Source: Owenia fusiformis
Lineage: Eukaryota; Annelida; Polychaeta; Sabellida; Oweniidae
Direction: 5' to 3'
Assembly (NCBI GenBank): GCA_903813345.2
Contig: CAIIXF020000384.1
Location: forward strand, 1 to 17,000
DNA: 17,000 bases
The position numbers and the translations under genes are program-made. The notes under the pieces are model-generated. The model was given only the letters and a program-made list of their open reading frames with translations, was not told the origin of the DNA and did no database searches. This document shows positions 1 through 8,144 of the stretch, piece by piece; position 1 is the first letter of the stretch; every line of letters begins with the position of its first letter.

Positions 1-714
1 TTCAATTAAGTCTCATTGGGTACCAATGAAAAATATTATGACCCATTGCACTTTTCTAGTACGTTGTTATGTTGTCTTATCTTAATTTTCAAGACTGAGT
101 CAGCTTTTGTAGTACTGAGACTCTAAATATATACACTTACCTAAAGTCCAATTTGCGGAAAACAGTTAAAAACCAATATCGATAGAAGGCAATCAATGCA
201 ATTAAAAACATCTTAAACTGTTACTTGACAAGGTTATACATCTGTTTAGTCGGATATGGGACTCTACGTGTGTTATCTATATGTTTTGGATTTTGTACAT
301 AATGAAAACTAGCATATTGTCTCATTTTCAGTGTTCACTAACACATGAAATGAAAGTCACATTGTTTCCAATTTACCTTGGTAATGAGATACCTGCAAGA
401 CTACATAAAATGAGCAGATTCAAGGTCCTAGTACAATATAATTACCAATCTATCAGCGTTCAAAAAATGGAGAAAGCTGTCGTCGCTACCGGGTTTTTAT
501 GTTGGAAGTTTGAATTCAAGTTACATTTCCATTAATAGTTTAACGTTTTTTTTTATCACAGATATGTAAATAAAAACTCAAACATAATTAGGCTTTGCCG
601 TGATACTTAGTTCGAAGAGGGAGCGATGATGCCAAACCTTTAGAGGTGAGTGTACATATAATAAATGTGGACATGATTGAATACCAATAGCAGTTTTAAC
701 TTGTGCAGCAAGTG
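1..714. other. AT-rich stretch without a recognisable gene
   Basis: This stretch is AT-rich and I see no domain, RNA gene or repeat with a partner elsewhere in the window. An open frame of 84 codons runs at 281-535 (+). Its composition is not clearly protein-like and I recognise no family. A pyrimidine-rich tract followed by CAG near 545-560 (+) looks like a splice acceptor, but such tracts are common in AT-rich DNA and no matching exon follows. Confidence 0.5.
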
Positions 715-805
715 TTGATGCATGGACAGACTGACGGACCGACCAACAGACGGACGTATGCCTAGTCGGTCTCATAAGCTCGCTATGTGAGCCAAAAACT
801 ATTTA
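715..805. repeat. GACG/GACC-rich simple repeat with trailing motif
   Basis: An irregular run of GACR tetramers (cagactgacggaccgacc, then cagacggacg) is followed by a less repetitive tail containing ctcataagctcgctatgtg. The combination looks like the end of a dispersed repeat whose internal microsatellite has decayed. There is no second copy in this window, so the family assignment is open. The minus-strand frame of 65 codons that covers this patch is repeat-derived and is not annotated as a gene. Confidence 0.35.
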
Positions 806-916
806 ACACTTTAATAATTATTGATGATGCGTTGCTACACATTGAACAGCAAATTGAAGTTTATATCATATTATGTGTTATTATTTACTACTTTACCATT
901 ACCTATCTACAGTTAC

Positions 917-1089
917 CTCAGAAAAATCTTTGAATTGTTGATCGGGTAGAAAAGCCTGCGAGCGTTCAAGCATAACTCCTCCCTTGTATTTAGTATTTTG
1001 CTTGGCGAATGCTTCCATCTCTCTAGACTCAAGCTCTTCTATGGCTGTTATAACATTCGCATAAACATCATACGCCATCTGTTTGCTTG
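917..1089 (-). CDS. Candidate internal exon of an unidentified protein-coding gene
   Basis: On the minus strand a 173-bp segment is bounded by good splice signals. Upstream is a TTAACTAAG-like branch point and a pyrimidine-rich tract ending TTTTCCAG; downstream is a donor, GAG followed by GTAACT. Between them the frame is open for 57 codons (2 + 171 nt, ending in phase 0). The product is protein-like: an acidic, probably helical stretch (AIEELESREMEAF) followed by a basic/glycine segment (KYKGGVMLERSQAF) and a phenylalanine-rich end. GC is about 41% by hand count (71 of 173), higher than the surrounding AT-rich DNA. The alternative acceptor CAAG, 4 nt further in, would change the phase. I do not recognise the family and no flanking exon is identifiable here, so the rest of the gene would lie outside the window or behind long introns. 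A chance open frame remains possible. Confidence 0.35.
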
Positions 1090-2057
1090 CTGGAAAACAA
1101 TACTTAGTTAACGAAATAGTCAAAGGAATGTCTGCAACATTGAAATAATTTAGATTCGAACTAGATAACCGCAATGCAAAAGGGTAGCAAATCCCATTGA
1201 ACAGTCAAGGCTATTTCTTTGAAAACGACAATTTGTAATTTGCTTCTAAGTATTCTCATTAGAAATATTACCAATCTTTCAAGCTATAGCAACACGCAGG
1301 AAAGATTACGAATTAATCACTACTTGATCATGAATAAATGTATGTCCATGGTATGGTAAAACCTGCAAGGTGTCCCATTTTTCTCTAAACTGGTTCACTA
1401 CTAATACTAGAGTATACAAATCTATTAAAAAGGTGCAACGTTTTTTAAATACACTAATAAAGAATATAATAAATAATCAAAATTATACAGAGAACGACTG
1501 GAATAGAGGGGGAGGGGGTAGTTGTAAAAATTCATAATAGTAATGATTTCTTCATATAAATACATTTATTTACATCAACAATGTTGACTTGAACCCTGGT
1601 GACGCTGCGCCTTTCTAAAAATAGTTCACACCCTTGAAGCGTATCAGTAAAGAAAAAATCATAGAAACCCTCAATGATTATCATACCATGTACTATTCAT
1701 TTAGTGATTTATTCGATTTAACTCTTTCTTGAAAAAATAAAACTTGCAGGTTTGTTGAATTTTCTAGCATAAATCAAATACCCCCCTCCCCGTTCCTTTT
1801 TACGATCTCCAGGCGTGATGATGTGATGAAAATAGTTACTTGATATTTGAATTGGTATTATTTTAATTATATGATGGATGGATGGACGGACATACAAACG
1901 TGTGGTTTCTCTATATAAGTAATTCAACATGCATAGATAAAACCCGGAATTCAGAAAAAATTAGCTCGGAAGACACGGAAATGACAAAAACTATTAATAA
2001 CAAAAAATCCGAAATCCGTGCAAACATATTTGTAACGACCCTTTTTGAATTTTACAT
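1090..2057. other. AT-rich stretch without a recognisable gene
   Basis: If the exon at 917-1089 is real, the right part of this stretch would be its upstream intron. It contains two purine/pyrimidine-skewed G or C clusters (a ggggg-a-ggggg tract near 1510 and a cccccc-t-cccc tract near 1780) and a short GGAT/GGAC simple repeat near 1872-1890. I found no coding or RNA feature that I can support. Confidence 0.45.
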
Positions 2058-2206
2058 TACAGGGTGTCCAATAAATAAGGTGAAAGATATAGTAACTTTC
2101 TTAATATTGCACCAATCTTGATGAAATGTTCAGAGTTTGTAACCCAAACCTTTTTACCTTTATTCTGTGAATTTGAAGCGTCTTCTATTTGATTGGCCAG
2201 AGTTGT

Positions 2207-2222
2207 GGTTGCTATAGCAACC
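2207..2222. promoter_or_regulatory. Perfect 16-bp palindrome resembling an RFX X-box (left arm)
   Basis: GGTTGCTATAGCAACC is its own reverse complement and has the two GTTGC...GCAAC half-sites typical of RFX-factor X-box sites. It lies in the arm of the mariner element, and the copy in the other arm is GGTTGCTGTAGCAACC (2937-2952). The match is to the motif only; binding is inference. Confidence 0.3.
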
Positions 2223-2373
2223 AAAACAACAAAAAGGCGGGGCAAGTTTGTTTACGTCACAGCTTCCCAAAACATATTTATTCTTTCTGATAGCTTTATT
2301 CATACCCCCATGTCTATTACTACCACAAATATAAATAAAAACAGTCTTAAAGTCCCATTGTTATGAAAACCAG

Positions 2374-2499
2374 CTATTCAACATCATGTCCATCTCTAGC
2401 TATACACTTCCTATGCCTATTCACCCACTCTCTAAACACACTTTCAAACCCATTCTTGCCCATTTCCTGAAGTCTTGCTAAGACATGTGATCTGAGTTC
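2374..2499 (-). pseudogene. Mariner transposase C-terminus, intact frame in the left arm
   Basis: Read on the minus strand, 2499 to 2374 is an uninterrupted 41-codon frame plus a TAG stop. It includes LARLQEMGKNGFESVF, then REWVNRHRKCIARDG, then HDVE before the stop. Its position and the closing Trp...Cys...Asp-Gly pattern match the usual C-terminus of mariner transposases. The catalytic part is absent because the sequence crosses the foldback centre just upstream. It is therefore a fragment, not a gene, but it preserves the better copy of this end and lets the lesions in the right arm be read. Confidence 0.75.
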
Positions 2500-2509
2500 A
2501 CACACAGCT

Positions 2510-2785
2510 ATGTTCACAAGTGAAACTATTAGGGTACTGGGGCTACCCCTACTTGGGCACCATCCATATTCCCCAGACCTTGCACCTAATGACTTTTACT
2601 TATATGCAGAACTCAAGCGTGACTTGAGAGGAAATACATTTGGAAGTACTGATGAAGTCAGATCACATGTCTTAGCAAGACTTCAGGAAATGGGCAAGAA
2701 TATAATGGGTTTGAAAGTGTGTTTATAGAGTAGGTGGATAGGCATAAGAAGTCGTATAGCTAGAGATGGACATCATGTTGAATAG
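2510..2785 (+). pseudogene. Mariner transposase 3' fragment with the third catalytic Asp
   Basis: The translated frame contains LLGHHPYSPDLAPNDFYLY followed by AELKRDLRGNTFGSTDEV. The HPPYSPDLAPxD box is the signature around the third catalytic aspartate of the mariner DD34D triad, so this is the last third of a transposase. The first two catalytic aspartates and the N-terminal helix-turn-helix DNA-binding domain are missing. Relative to the left arm, a tataa insertion at 2701-2705 shifts the frame after MGKN, and further stops follow. The original stop corresponds to TAG at 2783-2785. The open frame closing at 2728 is thus a frameshifted relic and cannot supply transposition. Confidence 0.85.
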
Positions 2786-3037
2786 CTTATTTTCATAACA
2801 ATGGGACATAAGGACTGTTTTTATATCATATTTGTGGTAGTAATAGACATGGGGGTATGAATAAAGCTATCAGAAAGAACAAATATGTTTTGGAACTTGT
2901 GACGTCAACAAACTTGCCCCGCCTTTTTGTTGTTTCGGTTGCTGTAGCAACCACGACTGAACCCTGAAAATTTCATCAAGATTGGTGCAATATTAAGAAA
3001 GTTACAATATCTTTCACCTTATTTATTGGACAACCTG
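2654..3037 (+). repeat. Right arm of the mariner foldback inverted repeat
   Basis: This is the inverted partner of 2060-2499. Compared with the left arm it has a 5-bp insertion (tataa, 2701-2705), several substitutions in the transposase C-terminal codons and a shortened region near 2950-2970. The divergence shows that the two arms have been ageing independently since the inversion formed. Confidence 0.85.
2937..2952. promoter_or_regulatory. X-box-like palindrome, right-arm copy
   Basis: GGTTGCTGTAGCAACC is the partner of the palindrome at 2207-2222, with one central change that breaks perfect symmetry but leaves both outer half-sites intact. Neighbouring sequence of the two arms has diverged more, so the outer half-sites look comparatively well kept. 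That could also be chance. Confidence 0.3.
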
Positions 3038-3039
3038 TA

Positions 3040-4632
3040 TACTTGTACATCGAGAAAGGTAACTTTGTAAATTTATATTTTGAAGCTTTTATGTTTGAGC
3101 AGTCTGTAACCATGAAACCAGATATCGTCTTCCTTTCCTTTGGTCATGATCAACGAACAACACGTTCGTTTGGAATACGTCTGAGTTGAATCAACGATAC
3201 AAGAATGGAAAATTCGAACAGACATTAGAATTGGTGATAGTATGTGTATTTATAATTGGACGATTTGAACTTCCCGCCAGAGTACACTTGAAACTTTCGT
3301 CCGCTACTTTGCGTTTCCATTGTTTTACGTTTGCTTTGCGTCTGCGATTGCGCTCAACTGAAAATAACACGCAACTCAAGAGTTGCGTTCTGCGATCGCT
3401 GTCGCAACGCGTACCTGCGTACGTACACGTACGTACGTGTGTTTAGAACGGGAGATATTATATTTGATGTCAACGGGAATCATTAAACTCAATGTGATTG
3501 AAGGTATATAACAGAAATTAATTATTAAATTACATAGTACCCCTCATAAAAGTAGCCAGGGGGTAGAAATGGCAATAATTCGCAGATGCTTAAAAACTAG
3601 ACCCTATTATTTTCAAAATCAATGAGAAATGATATATTTCACATAATTAACATAATTAGAAAAATGCAATCCTTTAAGCAAAAACATGGACCAAGCTCAG
3701 CAAGTACCTTATAAGTCAAAATAGAAAACGAGTCATAGATGGGCAGAATAATGGTATACGAGACAATAACAAAATAGAAGTGAATAAAAATTCAGTTTTC
3801 AGGGTTATTTTGATATTTCAAATATGTGTTTTATTTATTGTTTATCAGTGATTAATTTTGCTCTACGAGGCCTACATATACACATGATTACCTATACGAA
3901 AAAATAAGTTTTTAAGAACTATACTATTACTATTCAAAAGTCATGAAGACCTCTGAATTCTCAATATCAGCGAAAATGCAATTGTAACAATGTGGAAATA
4001 ATGGGACGAAATGTCTCCAGTTCATATCTGGAGGTTCCAAGTTACGGGAAATCTTATTGCTATGACCTAGTACGGAATCCTCGTTTTAAAATATTCTTGG
4101 CGAACGACCACCACTAGATATCATGTGTCTAATCAACTCAATATTCTCATCCCCCAAAGTACTGAAAATCCCAAGGAATTTTCCCAAGAAATCTGATTTA
4201 AAAGTATAAAACATTTTAGTTCTCTTCGAGTGTCACTTGCAGACTTGTGTACGTCGTATTCGCATTAAAAGTAATTAGAAATAAACACGATTTTTGAAGG
4301 ATTTACAAGCTTAACAAAAAGTATGTTTTAATAATATTATATACATACGATTCAACAATACTTTTAATAATATTGATGGAAACGTAATCAGGTAATGCGA
4401 TGATTCCCAAAAACACCACAAAACAACCATTAAAATATACAAAAGGGCACTCAAAGATGCACTATGTTTGCGTTTCGATTTGCGGCAGGGTAAAAGATAT
4501 CGCAAGTATTTGTTCACTTGCGTTCGAAAAATCTATAATCTTGCGTCAGAACTGCGTTGCGTCAAAGTGGTAATACGTTTTTTAGGAAATATATGCGATG
4601 CGTTGCGTGGCGTAACTCATGCGATTCTGCGT
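3040..4632. other. Intergenic DNA with two CpG-rich word-repeat patches, no recognisable gene
   Basis: Most of this stretch is AT-rich and featureless. It contains a CpG-rich patch at 3296-3445 and another at 4468-4640 (listed separately). A TATTTATAATTGG sequence near 3248 and an E2F-like TTCCCGCC at 3271-3278 precede the first patch, so a weak promoter is conceivable, but there is no open frame with protein character downstream. I saw no RNA gene. Confidence 0.4.
3296..3445. repeat. CpG-rich patch with TTGCGT-type words and palindromes
   Basis: In strongly AT-rich surroundings this 150-bp patch is packed with TGCG/GCGA/CGCA words. It contains the hairpin CGCAACTC-AA-GAGTTGCG (3370-3387) and ends in a perfect 16-bp palindrome ACACGTACGTACGTGT (3425-3440). 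Similar words recur at 4468-4640. Subterminal arrays of short GC words are typical of some hAT-like DNA transposons, but I cannot find matching terminal repeats, so this is left as an unclassified repeat-like patch. Confidence 0.35.
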
Positions 4633-4640
4633 TGCGACCA
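4468..4640. repeat. Second TGCGTTGCG-rich patch, abutting the LINE relic
   Basis: GCGTTGCG-type words occur repeatedly (gcgttgcgtc, gcgttgcgtgg, ctgcgttgcgacc), as in the patch at 3296-3445. The patch stops abruptly where LINE-like coding sequence begins near 4633-4640, so the LINE seems to have inserted into, or been joined to, this older repeat. The N-terminal codons of the open frame that runs on into the LINE come from this patch and are not reverse-transcriptase sequence. Confidence 0.35.
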
Positions 4641-5577
4641 ACTGATAATGAAATTGTTTTCTTAAAAGTAAAAAATGAAAATTATCCCTTTTTGACCCTT
4701 AATAATGCAAACATTCAAAGAAAAAATCATCATAAACACCTTGGCTATATTCTTGACTCAACCTTATCAGGATCCCAACACATCTCTTATATCTGCGACA
4801 AAGTCCAAACTGCACTAAATCCTTTAAAATCACTTAAATTCAAATTAAACTCAAAAATACTCGAAACAATGTATAAATCATATATAAAACCCCTTTTTGA
4901 ATATTGCGATATATTATATCACAATAGTAATCTAAAAGATCTCAAAAAACTTGACCGGCTGCAATACCATGCTGCCCTCATATGCTCTGGAGCACTACAT
5001 GGCTCCAGCACATCTAAAACATTAAATATTTTAAATTGGCCTGATCTAACTTTAATAAGAGGTTACTACTTTAAGAAAATTATGTACAATATCCAAAATG
5101 ATAGGACACCCTCCTAAATATTTCGACCATTCAAAAAACACAACCCAAGACAACTCCGATATCTTCGTGATTACCAAATTCCTCTTAATATATCTACAAA
5201 ATTCAGAAGATCACCATGTGTACAGTTGATGGAAAAATGGGACTCAGTCCCAAGCAATATCAAATATAGCCCATCTTCTTATTCATTCAAAATGTGATCA
5301 AATGTAAAAACAAAATTATATCAACTTCCAATTTGACTTAACAGAATGAGAGTTGACTTATTTTTAAAATCACAAATGTATGCTCATAACTTCACAAATG
5401 TAGACTCACCAAACTGTCAATGTGGCGAAGTCGAAATGTCAAGCACATATTTTTCAGTTGTGGTCTTAACCTGAACTCTCATAATCTAAATTTCAACATC
5501 CTCCACTTATAAGGTAACCTTCAAATGGACAAAAATGGTCTAATCAAAACATTTTTATTTGGTCATCCTGATCTTTA
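4633..5577 (+). pseudogene. LINE ORF2 3' portion: end of reverse transcriptase and C-terminal domain
   Basis: In one frame the translation shows HKHLGYILDSTLSGSQHI, then LKFKLNSKILETMYKSYIKP, LFEYCDILYHNSN and KLDRLQYHAALICSG. These are the standard motifs that follow the catalytic palm of LINE reverse transcriptases (thumb and post-thumb region). Past the first stop, the same frame continues with RQLRYLRDYQ, RRSPCVQLMEKWDSVP and DSPNCQCGEVE, the cysteine-rich C-terminal box. In-frame stops are at 5115-5117 (TAA), 5295-5297 (TGA) and about 5334 (TGA). One T appears to be missing near 5445, after which the frame shifts by one and reads SCGLNLN and finally LFGHPDL before TAA near 5577. The endonuclease and catalytic YxDD part are absent. 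Three stops and one frameshift over about 940 bp mark a dead but not very old copy. Confidence 0.75.
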
Positions 5578-5877
5578 AGCTGAACAGAACATTATGATTT
5601 TTAAACTAGTTACAATTTTTTTTATCAGACAATTCCACTTAATGTTCAAGATGGCCTCCTTATACTCTAACAGATCATCTTATCACCTTGCCCCGGCACC
5701 ATTACCCAGCAAAGACCAGCAAACCCCTTTGTCAGAAAATACATCTTTTTCACATACTCAATGTTCTTTTTATATTTAAAGTGAACCTATAATACTATCC
5801 TTTCATAACGATTGGTTATTTATATCAGAAACTATTTGTACTTGTATATAATGAAATAAAACAGATTATAAAAAAAA
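5578..5877 (+). other. Presumed LINE 3' untranslated region
   Basis: This non-coding stretch follows the end of the LINE ORF2 and ends in AATAAA plus an A-run. A 61-codon frame at 5594-5779 has no family resemblance and is taken as chance. The next repeat family starts directly after the A-run, which marks the LINE's 3' junction. Confidence 0.5.
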
Positions 5878-5878
5878 T

Positions 5879-6668
5879 CACAAAATTAACAAAATTGACC
5901 TAGATTTTGACCTTGACCCTTAGCACTCAAAATTTTACTGAATTTTTGATGATTGGCTATTGATTACCATTAACTTAACATCAGGTTGCTAAATTGGTGG
6001 CAGCGGCGGTAGGGATTTTTTAAACTTTCAAAAGGCCATAGCTCCCGAACAGGATGTTTGATATCAGTTTTGTTTTCAGATTCAAAATCCTGAGGAAATT
6101 TCATATTATATTCAGATTTTGACTTCTTATATTAATGAAAAATGAGAAAAGTAACGGTCAGGTAGACATGCCATCAGGGTACCATCATATCATTATTTTG
6201 AAATTTCAAAATGTGTTCCTGAACTCCTGAACCAGAAGTCTGATCACAATTTTATTTTCAGATTAGGAATCCTGATAAAATTTCCTGTTGAGATTAATTT
6301 TAATAGATTTGGAAAAATTTGAATTTATCCTTTTTTGGAGTCAAATTTCTCAAAATTGGTAAAATTTTCATAAGACATAGAGTGAGTAAAATGTTAGAAA
6401 TACTTAGAGGGAACTATAAATCAATTCATCGCAAGACATATTGATAGATTAAAAAGAAAATTGAAAATTTGTGAAATTAAAAAAAAATGACCTAAATTTT
6501 GACCTTTGACCTAGATAAAAATTGACCCAATTTCCGAGGAACTAGATACTGGACCTAAATTGACAAAATGATTGACTTTACTGAAGACCTTATAGTTATT
6601 GAGAAAACTGGTTTAGAAAAAGAACTAGATTGGAGAAATTGAACAAGTTCAATTCAAGACTCCAGATT
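5879..6668 (+). repeat. P-type repeat unit, copy 1
   Basis: The unit opens with two TGACCT hexamers (tgacctagattttgacctt), followed by a conserved linker, ggtggcagcggcggtaggg, and two degraded cores about 180 bp apart (gctcccgaacaggatg near 6048; ctcctgaaccagaagtc near 6224). It closes with the shared T segment beginning TGACCTTTGACCTAG (6500) and with the palindrome AATTGAAC-AA-GTTCAATT (6637-6654). Nearly the same order occurs at 6793-7190, 913 bp downstream, and again in diverged form at 15056-15743. No coding frame is conserved. Confidence 0.75.
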
Positions 6669-6792
6669 CCATTTTTTATTTTATTTATAAAATGATTTTG
6701 ACATCTGATATAGATGAGAAAGTGAAATGTAAAGAAAATATTTATGTTCGTTACAACTTTAAAAGCAAAATTCGATCAATAGTAAGGTAATC
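6669..6792. other. Linker between P-type units
   Basis: AT-rich spacer with a trace of the ttttgacatctgatatagatgag motif that is seen again near 15070-15100 (ttttgagatctgatattaatga). It is probably a decayed part of the repeat family, with no other feature. Confidence 0.4.
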
Positions 6793-7395
6793 TCAAAATT
6801 AACAAAATTGACCTAGATTTTTACTTTGACCTTTAGCACTCAAAATTTTACTGAATTTTTGATGATTTGCTATTGATTACCATCGACTTAACATCAGGAT
6901 GCTACATTGGTGGCAGTGGTAGGCATTTTTTGAGATTTCAAAAGGCCATAGCTCCTGAACCGGATGTCTGATTTCAATTTTGTTTACAGATTTGGAATCC
7001 AAAGAAAATTTCCTATTACAGTTAGATTTTGATCTCTGATATTAATGAGAAATGAGAAAATTAACGGTCAGGTAAACATGCCATCAGGGTACCATCATAT
7101 AATTTTTTTGAAATTTCAAAATGTGTTAACTCCTGAACCGGAAGTCGGATCACAATTTCGTTTTCAGATTCGGAATCCTGAGAAAAGTTCCCATAAGACT
7201 TATATCCTGGACATTTGATTCGGAGAACTTGTTTTTGGACCTCGTTTTCGGACACTGATATCTCGAAATCGATTTGAGACATCAAAAAACTAAATGATTT
7301 TAGCTTTTTTACTTTTTTATAAGGAACACAATGAAAAAAAAATCCGGATCAAAAATATTGAAGGACGACCGAGAAAATCGAAAATTGTGATTGTT
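6793..7395 (+). repeat. P-type unit, copy 2, passing into M1-type sequence
   Basis: The first 400 bp matches 5880-6290 in order and wording (caaaattaacaaaattgacc, ggtggcagtggtagg, ggtcaggtaaacatgcc). After the second core (ctcctgaaccggaagtcgg near 7130) it turns into M1 sequence: the TGATATCTC...GAGACATCA hairpin, the ataaggaacacaatg box and gaaggacgaccgagaaaatcg. The T segment is missing, and sequence of a different kind begins at about 7396. This is therefore a hybrid or transition unit that ties P and M1 together as one family. Confidence 0.7.
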
Positions 7396-8060
7396 TTTCA
7401 ATGTTTTTATTGACTAATACACTTTAAAAGTGCCCAGAAGCACCACATATCATCTTTAAATTGTAAAATTTTCTAGGAGAGTTAGCCAACCCTCACATCC
7501 CCCCAAAACAAAAGAAAATATTTTGAATTTCATGTGTTGTCTCAGAAATTTTTTAGTGCCCAGACATCATCAAATAGCACCTTGATATGGTCAATGTTTC
7601 TGGAGGACAACCCCTCGCTTCCCTACTGGCACCCCACCCCACTTCACCCTCTCATCCTCTTTGACACCCCCAAAAGAATTTGAAAAAAATCACATTTTTC
7701 TTATTGATCCATTACGCACAGGCGTACTAGATGGTTGCAAATTCGCTCCAAATACAACCAAATTTCAAAATTTTCCTGGGGGAGAACCCCCAGACCCCCC
7801 TGAATGCTCGGTTTTTTCTTCACTCAACTCTTATTCCCGTGGTGGTGGCGCAATACTTAGAAACTTACACTTTGAAAGTGCCCAGAAAGCATCAAATAGC
7901 ATCTCAAAACTGTAAAATTTTCTAGTGGGGACCACTCTTCACCCCCCACAAAGCAATTGGAACTTTGGAAGTTGCATGCATTTGTTAATTCCAAACCAAT
8001 ATAGGGAGTAACTGACCCCCCCCCCCCCCCTGTCTTACGCGATTTGATTTACGCGGCAAA
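7396..8060. repeat. C-rich interspersed repeat with internal diverged subunits
   Basis: This segment differs in composition from the flanking repeats: many ccccc runs and very few TGACCT hexamers. A subunit (actttgaaagtgcccagaa, then catcaaatagcat, then gtaaaattttctag) recurs three times, at about 7431-7484, 7551-7612 and 7869-7926. Between them is a perfect hairpin CTGGGGG-AGAA-CCCCCAG (7776-7793). A run of 15 C lies at 8016-8030. Overlapping open frames (7661-7915, 7731-7925) translate to low-complexity proline-rich sequence and are not genes. It probably inserted into, or was captured within, the P/M array. Confidence 0.6.
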
Positions 8061-8144
8061 AAAATGACAATTTTATATTCTCTTTAGTAAGCTAAAAACC
8101 GCACCCCCCTTGGAGAAAAGTGTCTTACGGGCCTGTTTAAGCTA

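Larger units (their letters stand above)
2060..2499 (-). repeat. Left arm of the mariner foldback inverted repeat
   Basis: This arm is the inverted partner of 2654-3037. Matching landmarks are the terminal CAGG...TGTCC box, the segment around gcaatattaagaaagttac, the GGTTGC...GCAACC palindrome, the ccccatgtctattacta block and the transposase C-terminal codons. It is longer than the right arm because of a segment of about 55 bp that the right arm lacks. Confidence 0.85.
2060..3037 (+). mobile_element. Mariner-family foldback element (TA-flanked, long inverted arms)
   Basis: The element starts CAGGGTGTCCAATAAATAAG after a TA (2058-2059) and ends with the near-inverse of that sequence before a TA (3038-3039). 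That matches the TA target-site duplication of the IS630-Tc1-mariner superfamily. The terminal repeats are not the usual 20-30 bp. They extend inward as arms 2060-2499 and 2654-3037, leaving a loop of about 154 bp (2500-2653). Both arms contain the same 3' end of a mariner transposase gene, in opposite orientation, so the element is a 978-bp giant inverted repeat made from one end of an autonomous copy. The left arm holds about 55 bp near 2133-2200 that is missing or altered in the right arm. It has no complete transposase, so mobility would need a protein supplied elsewhere. Confidence 0.85.
4633..5877 (+). mobile_element. 5'-truncated LINE (non-LTR retrotransposon) relic
   Basis: The segment has the layout of a truncated LINE insertion: 3' part of ORF2 (about 4633-5577), then about 280 bp of non-coding 3' sequence, an AATAAA at 5855-5860 and a run of eight A at 5870-5877. 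Truncation of the 5' part is normal for target-primed reverse transcription. I could not define target-site duplications because the 5' edge is blurred by the CpG-rich patch. The protein resembles the jockey/CR1/I-like group of LINEs in its 'KHLG...' and C-terminal 'CxCG' boxes; the exact clade is uncertain. Confidence 0.7.

Noticed and set aside
281-535. 84-codon open frame on the plus strand, with a ttttcag acceptor-like site inside
   Set aside because: No family resemblance, no donor in a sensible place and AT-driven composition; frames of this length are expected by chance in 17 kb.
578-775. 65-codon minus-strand frame
   Set aside because: It overlaps the GACG-rich simple repeat, and its Ser/Val/Arg/Gln wording comes from the repeat.
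1500-1800. G-rich tract (about 1510) and C-rich tract (about 1780) as terminal inverted repeats of a MITE
   Set aside because: Only the homopolymer-like blocks match; flanking bases do not align and no target duplication is visible.
1718-2245. Overlapping frames 1718-1930 (-), 1882-2121 (+), 2057-2245 (-)
   Set aside because: Low-information frames crossing the mariner boundary or lying in its non-coding end; none has domain character.
3186-3446. 86-codon frame over the CpG-rich patch
   Set aside because: Frame is open because of repeated TGCG words (Leu/Arg/Ser/Cys-rich); no protein motif, and an antisense frame is open for the same reason.
4557-4632. N-terminal part of the open frame that continues into the LINE
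   Set aside because: It lies in the TGCGTTGCG-rich patch and has no reverse-transcriptase similarity; the methionine at 4557 is not a real start.
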